Source of the DNA: Bacteroidales bacterium
Lineage (GTDB): Bacteria > Bacteroidota > Bacteroidia > Bacteroidales > UBA4181
DNA: 11,797 nt
Direction of reading: 5' to 3'
Assembly (NCBI GenBank): GCA_031260845.1
Contig: JAISKR010000310.1
Location: forward strand, 1 to 11,797
Shown piece by piece: positions 6,878 to 11,797 of this stretch. Each line of letters opens with the position of its first letter. Positions within the stretch are counted from its first letter, which is position 1. The position numbers and the translations under genes were made by a program. The notes under the pieces are model-generated. The model searched no databases. It was not told the origin of the DNA and saw only the letters and a program-made list of their open reading frames with translations.

Positions 6878-6909
6878 CAGCGTTAAATCATAATTAAAAT
6901 TTAAAGTTT

Positions 6910-7071
6910 ATGAACAATAGTAATTTTCTTATCGGACAACGGTATCGCCGTAGATACCGCGGGAGCGGAGCAAATGCAAGTTCTCCGGCTAATGCCTTTT
7001 CGTTACTCTCTCAACTCTTCTCTACTACTATTTCCGCACGAATGTGCCTCTGTTGTTGCTGTTGTTGCTGA
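6910..7071 (+). CDS. Putative leader peptide with C-terminal cysteine run, upstream of susC
   Basis: A 53-codon ORF starting at an ATG about 26 bases after the expected transcription start and ending at TGA 7069-7071. The N-terminal third is arginine-rich (GQRYRRRYRGSG, residues 9-20), the middle is Ser/Ala/Leu-rich, and the end is MCLCCCCCC, so seven of the last eight residues are cysteine. The cysteine codons form a tandem nine-base repeat (TGTTGTTGC twice). There is no export signal. The Arg-rich segment is coded by a 7-bp stem-loop (6940-6946 with 6953-6959). I know no function for it. By analogy with poly-cysteine upstream ORFs in mycobacteria, ribosome slowing at the Cys codons could control the downstream susC/susD genes. 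A metal- or thiol-binding small protein, or chance, are alternatives. The ORF and promoter are seen; regulation is inference. Confidence 0.6.
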   Translation: MNNSNFLIGQRYRRRYRGSGANASSPANAFSLLSQLFSTTISARMCLCCCCCC

Positions 7072-7249
7072 CAACCTCTTTCCCCAAATCATTTTTTTCG
7101 GTTTTTTTATTTTTACGCTGGCTAAATGTTCAGTCGTATAAAAACCACCATATACATAGTATTTTAAATCATTTCATACGGAACGAATGTCTTCATGGCA
7201 ATTCGGATGTGTGAAGAATAATCAATTAATAATTATAATTAAAATTTTT

Positions 7250-10200
7250 ATGACACAATATAAATATATCAAAAAAAGAAAATTATTCCCTGTTTCGGGG
7301 AAGCGTTTTATCCTGTTACTGGGCATATTGTTCAGTTCTGTTGCGTTCACGTATGCCCAAAATGTAATTAAGGGCAGAGTAGTGGATGGTAAGTCGAGTG
7401 AGCCTGTTATCGGCGTTACCATATTTCAAAAGGGTACGACCAACGGCGCTGTTACCGACGTCAACGGCGATTTTTCTATCAAGACAACCGGTGAACTGCC
7501 TGTCACCGTGTCTGTTAGTTTTGTCGGTTACACCACGCAGGAAATAGAAGTATATGACCTTTCGGAACCGGTTGTGGTGCCGCTGAGCGAAAACCTCAAT
7601 TTCCTTGAACAGGTAGTAGTTACCGGTTACACCTCTCAACAGCGTAAGGCTATCAGCGGTGCTATCACTACGATTAATTTTACGGATGATATTGCACACC
7701 TGCCGGACCCCGATGTGACGCGGCTGTTGCAAGGAAAAGCGTCGGGAGTGCACGTAACTGCCACCAGCGGTCAGCCGGGCGGCGGTGTGTCGTTCCTTGT
7801 GCGCGGTAACAATTCCATCAACGGAAGTGTGGAACCGCTCTACGTGGTGGACGGAGTGTTCATATCTACTGCTTTGCCTGTAACGGGCGGAGGCGGCAAC
7901 CTGCTGTCCAACGCGCTGGCTGATTTGAATCCTGCCGACATTGAGAACATTTCCATACTGAAAGACGCCAATGCTACCGCCATTTATGGTTCGCAGGGTG
8001 CAAACGGTGTAGTGGTAATCACCACCAAACGCGGCAAGTTGAACACCGCTTCGCGCATCAACGTCATCGCCACGCATGGATGGGCGGACGCACCCAAGAA
8101 GTTTGAGGCTGCCACCGGACAGGAAACAGCCCGGTTGTTCAACGAATCGTGGACAAACACCGCTGCCGACTTCGGTGAGGATTTGGCTTCCTACCTGACA
8201 AGGACAAAACCTGTCGATTGGAACCGTTTGTATCCGCACACCAAGACAGACGGCGCCGGAGCCACTGTGCCCGATTTTTCGCGCCCCGAAGTAGAATCGC
8301 AAAACAACTACGACCGTATCAGCGATTTGTTTCGTGTAGCACATTCGCAGGACTATCAGGTGTCTGTGCAGGGCGGTAATGCCAACAGTTCCCATTTCGT
8401 CAGTTTGGGTTACACCGATCAGGAGGCGATTGTCCGCCCGTCTTATTTTACGCGCTTTTCCGGAAGAATCAATTACGACAATCAGATAGCCTCTCGGCTC
8501 AAAGTGGGCACGAGTATCAACCTCGCCCGCTCTTACCGTTTAGTGAGCAGCAGCGACAACGACCCGGGCGGTGTAATCAATTCAGCCATCTTCCCACGCT
8601 CTTATTTGCCTGTTTATGACGACAATGGAGGTTATCTGCGTCATGCCACTTTCAACAACCATCAGGCGCTGATTGACCATATTGACAACAACGCGGTGAC
8701 GTGGCGCACCATTGCCAATGTGTATGGGGAATATGCCTTCCTTCCCTCATTGAAATTCCGCAGCAGTTATAGTTTGGACTATACCAACAACGACCAGCGA
8801 ATTTTTGTCAACAGCATTATCAGCACACGTGCTAACAACGATGCCTACGCCACGGTTAACAGCAACACTTCGTCGATTTACACGGCGGAGCAGTTGCTCA
8901 CTTTTGCAAAAACCTTTGGTCGGAAGCACGACGTCAGCGTGTTTGTCGGAAACACCGTCAAGGGGGAGCGGTTGCACGCATCTACTGCCACGGGAGTGGG
9001 ATATTCCACCAATGTGGTGAAGGAAGTATCGGCGGGCGCCGTGACTTCCGGAACCAGCAGCAATTCGGAGAGCCGCTTAGTGTCGTTTTTCGGCAAAGCA
9101 GGATATACCTATAATAGTAAATATACCTTGGATTTTAGTTTTCGCGCTGACGGCTCTTCGCGTTTCGGCAAAAATGTCCGCTGGGGCTATTTCCCCGCAG
9201 GAGGCGTTACGTGGAATGCCGGTCAGGAAGATTTCATCAAAAATCTGAACTTCTTCGACGCACTGAAATTTCGCGGAAGTTACGGTTATTCGGGCAACCA
9301 GAACGGCATCGGGAGTTATGCCGCCTTGGGACTGTGGAGCGCCAATGCTACCTATCTGGGAATACCGGGAACTTCGCCTTCAAGTCTTGCCAACCCCGAC
9401 CTGACATGGGAAACAACCCGTCAAACAGACGTGGGCGTGGAGTTTTCGCTGTTCAAAAATCGCTTGGATATTGGTGTTGACGTCTATAACAAATATACTT
9501 ACAATATGTTGCTTGCTGTGCCGGTGCCTTCGCGGTCGGGTTTCAGTTCCTACACCCAAAACTACGGCGAGATGAGCAACAAGGGATTGGAAATATCAGC
9601 ACGTTCCACCAATATCACCGGAAGTGATTTTAAATGGACAACCGAATTTAATATCTCTTTCAATAAAAATAAGATAGAAAAGATTCCTCAGGAAATCAGT
9701 CAGGGCGCTTCGGGCAGGAACACGTCTATACTGCGGCAGGGATATGCCGTTAATTCGTTCTATTTGTTCCGCGAGTTGTACGTTGACCCTCAGACCGGCA
9801 ATTCCGTTTACGAAGACGCTGACGGTATAGACGGTTTGACCGACGCCGACCGTCAGGTGATTGGTAACGCCCTGCCAAAGTATTCGGGCGGACTGACCAA
9901 CAACCTGACCTATAAAAACTTGGATTTCGGTTTCTTCTTCTATTTCTCGAAGGGCAACAGCATCATGAACATGAAGGATTATTTCCTTGTTCATGGCGGT
10001 GCGGCGAACATAGGTTTCATTCCGCGCCAACTTGACCGTTGGCAGAAGCCCGGCGACGTTACCGACATACCAAGGCTGACGCTCTACAACGGCGACCCCA
10101 ACGTCAACGGCGGCTCGGCGAACAATTACCAGGGGATAGTGAACCGCCGCAGCACGCGCTTCCTCGAAGATGCTTCGTACCTTCGGCTGAGAGACGTCTC

Positions 10201-10417
10201 GTTGAGTTATTCTATTCCCAAGGACTGGGCTTCCAAAGTGGGAGTACAGCGCATCAAGGTGGGCGTGTCGGCGTCGAATCTGTGGACGCTAACCCCTTAC
10301 AAAGGGCTTGACCCCGAAGTGAGCGCCCAGAGTACCAATCAAAATACGGCGGGTTATGACTGGGCTGCTGTGCCGCAACCGCGCACCTTTCAAGTCATCC
10401 TTAATGTTACGTTATAA
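7250..10417 (+). CDS. susC: SusC/RagA family TonB-linked outer membrane transporter
   Basis: A 1055-residue TonB-dependent importer of glycans or glycosides across the outer membrane, powered by TonB-ExbBD and working under a SusD lid. The signal peptide has a long basic n-region and ends near TYA/Q (36/37). A carboxypeptidase-regulatory-like domain follows (IKGRVVDG..., about 40-110), then a TonB-box-like stretch EQVVVTGYT (120-128). The plug domain carries the SusC signature IYGSQGANGVVVITTKRGK (245-263), and the rest is a 22-strand-type barrel ending in TFQVILNVTL. Length is normal and the frame is intact. An in-frame ATG at 7187 would add 21 residues ahead of the signal peptide; I chose 7250 because it gives an ordinary signal and follows an A/T-rich spacer. 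susD begins 21 bases after its stop, so the two are one operon. The symbol denotes the family, not starch specificity. Confidence 0.95.
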   Translation: MTQYKYIKKRKLFPVSGKRFILLLGILFSSVAFTYAQNVIKGRVVDGKSSEPVIGVTIFQKGTTNGAVTDVNGDFSIKTTGELPVTVSVSFVGYTTQEIEVYDLSEPVVVPLSENLNFLEQVVVTGYTSQQRKAISGAITTINFTDDIAHLPDPDVTRLLQGKASGVHVTATSGQPGGGVSFLVRGNNSINGSVEPLYVVDGVFISTALPVTGGGGNLLSNALADLNPADIENISILKDANATAIYGSQGANGVVVITTKRGKLNTASRINVIATHGWADAPKKFEAATGQETARLFNESWTNTAADFGEDLASYLTRTKPVDWNRLYPHTKTDGAGATVPDFSRPEVESQNNYDRISDLFRVAHSQDYQVSVQGGNANSSHFVSLGYTDQEAIVRPSYFTRFSGRINYDNQIASRLKVGTSINLARSYRLVSSSDNDPGGVINSAIFPRSYLPVYDDNGGYLRHATFNNHQALIDHIDNNAVTWRTIANVYGEYAFLPSLKFRSSYSLDYTNNDQRIFVNSIISTRANNDAYATVNSNTSSIYTAEQLLTFAKTFGRKHDVSVFVGNTVKGERLHASTATGVGYSTNVVKEVSAGAVTSGTSSNSESRLVSFFGKAGYTYNSKYTLDFSFRADGSSRFGKNVRWGYFPAGGVTWNAGQEDFIKNLNFFDALKFRGSYGYSGNQNGIGSYAALGLWSANATYLGIPGTSPSSLANPDLTWETTRQTDVGVEFSLFKNRLDIGVDVYNKYTYNMLLAVPVPSRSGFSSYTQNYGEMSNKGLEISARSTNITGSDFKWTTEFNISFNKNKIEKIPQEISQGASGRNTSILRQGYAVNSFYLFRELYVDPQTGNSVYEDADGIDGLTDADRQVIGNALPKYSGGLTNNLTYKNLDFGFFFYFSKGNSIMNMKDYFLVHGGAANIGFIPRQLDRWQKPGDVTDIPRLTLYNGDPNVNGGSANNYQGIVNRRSTRFLEDASYLRLRDVSLSYSIPKDWASKVGVQRIKVGVSASNLWTLTPYKGLDPEVSAQSTNQNTAGYDWAAVPQPRTFQVILNVTL

Positions 10418-10438
10418 ACAATTTAAAAAATATTAAAA

Positions 10439-11797
10439 ATGAAAAGCATTCAAAAAATGAAAAGTATCAAAAATACCATTGTCGGTCTTTCGCTTGTGGC
10501 AAGTGTTTTATCTGTCGCTTCCTGCGAAGATTTTTTAGACCTGCAACCGACAGGTTCCATCGTGGCAGACAACGCCATATCCGATGCCAAAACCGCACGC
10601 GGCGCCGTTATCGGGGTTTATGCACAATTGAAATCGTTGAATTTCGGGGGCGGCAGCATCCATCTGTTGGGCACGATGCCCGGCGATAATGTTGAGTTTT
10701 CCGGCTCGCTCACCCAATACCAACAATTGGACAACAACGCCTATCCGACCAATAATCAGGTAACTGTGCCCGTATATCAAGGTTTGTACAGTTTAATCAA
10801 CCGTGCCAACTGGGTGATTTCGGACATTGGCAAAGTAACCGACCCTGCTTTGGGCGAAGCCGAAAAGAAGCAATTGCTTGGCGAAGCCTATTTCGGACGC
10901 GCTTACGGCTATTTTGAACTGGCTCGCGGCTGGGGTGGCGTGCAAATCCAAACCAGCCCTACCACCGGACTGAACGTCATCAAAGGCGTCAAACGGAGTA
11001 CGCAGGCGGAAACCTACGCGCAGGCAATCGCCGACCTCACGGAAGCCGAAAGTCTGCTGCCCGACGACGACGCTGCTACACGCAATCGCGCTCAAAAATC
11101 AGCGGCACGCGCCCTTCGCGCTCGCGTTCATCTCTACGCCGGACAATGGGCGGAGGCAGAAACGTATGCTTCGCAGGTGTTAGCCAACACCGCCAAGTAT
11201 GAATTGGTGAAGCCGTATAGCAGTTTTTTCACCGCACCCTACCTGACCAAGGAATCGGTGTTTGAGTTGACTTTCTCGGCAAGCGACCAAAACCGCGTGA
11301 CGGGTTGGTACCCGACACAATTCGGCGGTTCCTTTGAATACCGCCCCACGGCTGAAATCGTTAACATTCTCAACAACCCAGCCCTTGCCGGCAGCCGTAG
11401 TGCGCTCATTGCTACCTCAAACACCGGACAGGTATATAACGCTCAGTTAAACAGAACCGGCTTGGACCCTGTGTTTCTTATCCGCGTGGCAGAGTTGTAC
11501 CTTATCCGTGCCGAAGCGCGTGCAAAGAAAGCATCGCCCGATTTGACCGGCGCTATTGCCGACCTCAACGCTGTGCGCGACCGCGCTGATATTGCCGCCT
11601 ATTCGGGTGCAAACGATGCGCCGTCTGTGTTACAGGCGATTGAAGATGAACGCCGCATTGAATTTGCCTTCGAGCCACACCGTTGGTACGACCTTGTACG
11701 CACTAAAAGAGTAAACGACGTGCTTGATGCTCCGGTAGATGAACATTTCTGGTTATTCCCGCTTCCCGAAGCCGATGTGTTGGCTGATCCTGACCTT
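10439..11797 (+). CDS. susD: SusD/RagB family glycan-binding lipoprotein, 3' end just outside the window
   Basis: An open frame of 453 codons to the window edge. It is almost complete, since it stops at the typical late motif FPLPEADVLADPDL, after which family members usually have only a few residues. The N-terminus is a lipoprotein signal ending in SVASC, with Cys29 as the lipidated residue, followed by the family opening EDFLDLQPTG. TPR-like helical segments are evident (AYFGRAYGYFELARGWGG near 152-170), as is the C-terminal RaxD-like region (RVAELYLIRAEARAKK; IEDERRIEFAFEPHRWYDLVR). The protein would be surface-exposed, bind the glycan and close over SusC. A second in-frame ATG at 10457 (MKSIKNT) could also start it; both give a working signal peptide and the first is used here. 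It is co-transcribed with susC. Ligand specificity cannot be read from the sequence. Confidence 0.94.
   Translation, partial: MKSIQKMKSIKNTIVGLSLVASVLSVASCEDFLDLQPTGSIVADNAISDAKTARGAVIGVYAQLKSLNFGGGSIHLLGTMPGDNVEFSGSLTQYQQLDNNAYPTNNQVTVPVYQGLYSLINRANWVISDIGKVTDPALGEAEKKQLLGEAYFGRAYGYFELARGWGGVQIQTSPTTGLNVIKGVKRSTQAETYAQAIADLTEAESLLPDDDAATRNRAQKSAARALRARVHLYAGQWAEAETYASQVLANTAKYELVKPYSSFFTAPYLTKESVFELTFSASDQNRVTGWYPTQFGGSFEYRPTAEIVNILNNPALAGSRSALIATSNTGQVYNAQLNRTGLDPVFLIRVAELYLIRAEARAKKASPDLTGAIADLNAVRDRADIAAYSGANDAPSVLQAIEDERRIEFAFEPHRWYDLVRTKRVNDVLDAPVDEHFWLFPLPEADVLADPDL

Larger units (their letters stand above)
6660..7249 (+). other. Long rhamnosidase-susC intergenic region: two palindromes, promoter, short cysteine-run ORF, T-rich tract
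   Basis: This 590-base stretch has no long gene. In order it holds a 40-nt palindrome (6690-6729), a 31-nt palindrome (6773-6803), a promoter (6850-6877), the 53-codon ORF (6910-7071), and a 178-base spacer to susC. The spacer has three T runs (7092-7098, 7102-7108, 7110-7114). The only stem just before them is a weak 5-bp one over the last cysteine codons and stop (7061-7075), 16 bases from the first T run, so I do not call an intrinsic terminator. The last 50 bases before susC are very A/T-rich and hold no -7 box. susC is therefore probably transcribed from the promoter at 6870 with a 5' leader of roughly 370 bases. Confidence 0.6.

Noticed and set aside
7072..7116. Possible Rho-independent terminator between the short ORF and susC
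   Set aside because: T runs are present, but the only upstream stem is 5 bp and ends 16 bases before the first T run, so it does not meet the usual form. A conditional structure is not excluded.
7187..7249. Upstream ATG giving a 21-residue longer SusC
   Set aside because: The extra segment is coded by A/T-rich leader sequence and would precede an already complete signal peptide.
7316..8395. 359-codon minus-strand ORF antisense to susC
   Set aside because: It is entirely opposite a clear SusC coding region, has no recognisable domain, and reads like reversed coding sequence.

Overview
The window comes from a member of the Bacteroidota, most likely the class Bacteroidia. The evidence is a SusC/SusD pair, several TAnnTTTG-type -7 promoter boxes, A/T-rich spacers in place of Shine-Dalgarno sites, and a row of exported carbohydrate enzymes. 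It reads as part of a polysaccharide/glycoside utilisation locus (PUL). No rRNA, tRNA, CRISPR array, insertion sequence or transposase gene was seen.

Layout. On the minus strand at the left edge is an incomplete gene for a small putative lipoprotein (1-434). Next come three minus-strand genes, read right to left: a Tat-exported xylose-isomerase-like TIM-barrel lipoprotein (3734-2814), a DUF1080 (3-keto-disaccharide hydrolase type) protein (2657-1914), and a Tat-exported Gfo/Idh/MocA oxidoreductase (1902-601). Diverging from these is a GH78 alpha-L-rhamnosidase (3864-6659). A 590-base stretch follows with two perfect palindromes, a promoter and a 53-codon ORF that ends in a cysteine run. Then come susC (7250-10417) and susD (10439 to the right edge, nearly complete).

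How it may work. SusC/SusD would bind and import a glycoside, and the GH78 enzyme would remove terminal alpha-L-rhamnose in the periplasm. The three minus-strand genes look like the recently described oxidative route of glycoside cleavage: oxidation at C3, elimination of the aglycone, hydration, and reduction of the 3-keto sugar. A plant rhamnoglucoside such as a flavonoid rutinoside would suit this set, but the substrate cannot be read from the sequence. No regulator (hybrid two-component system, ECF sigma/anti-sigma, AraC or LacI type) is visible; it may lie outside the window.

The most unusual element is the short ORF at 6910-7071. Seven of its last eight codons are cysteine. It lies directly behind the only convincing promoter upstream of susC, so it may be a cysteine-responsive leader peptide controlling the transporter. 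Next in interest are a 40-nt perfect nested palindrome after the rhamnosidase gene, with a decayed relative after the TIM-barrel gene, and a 31-nt palindrome upstream of the leader promoter.
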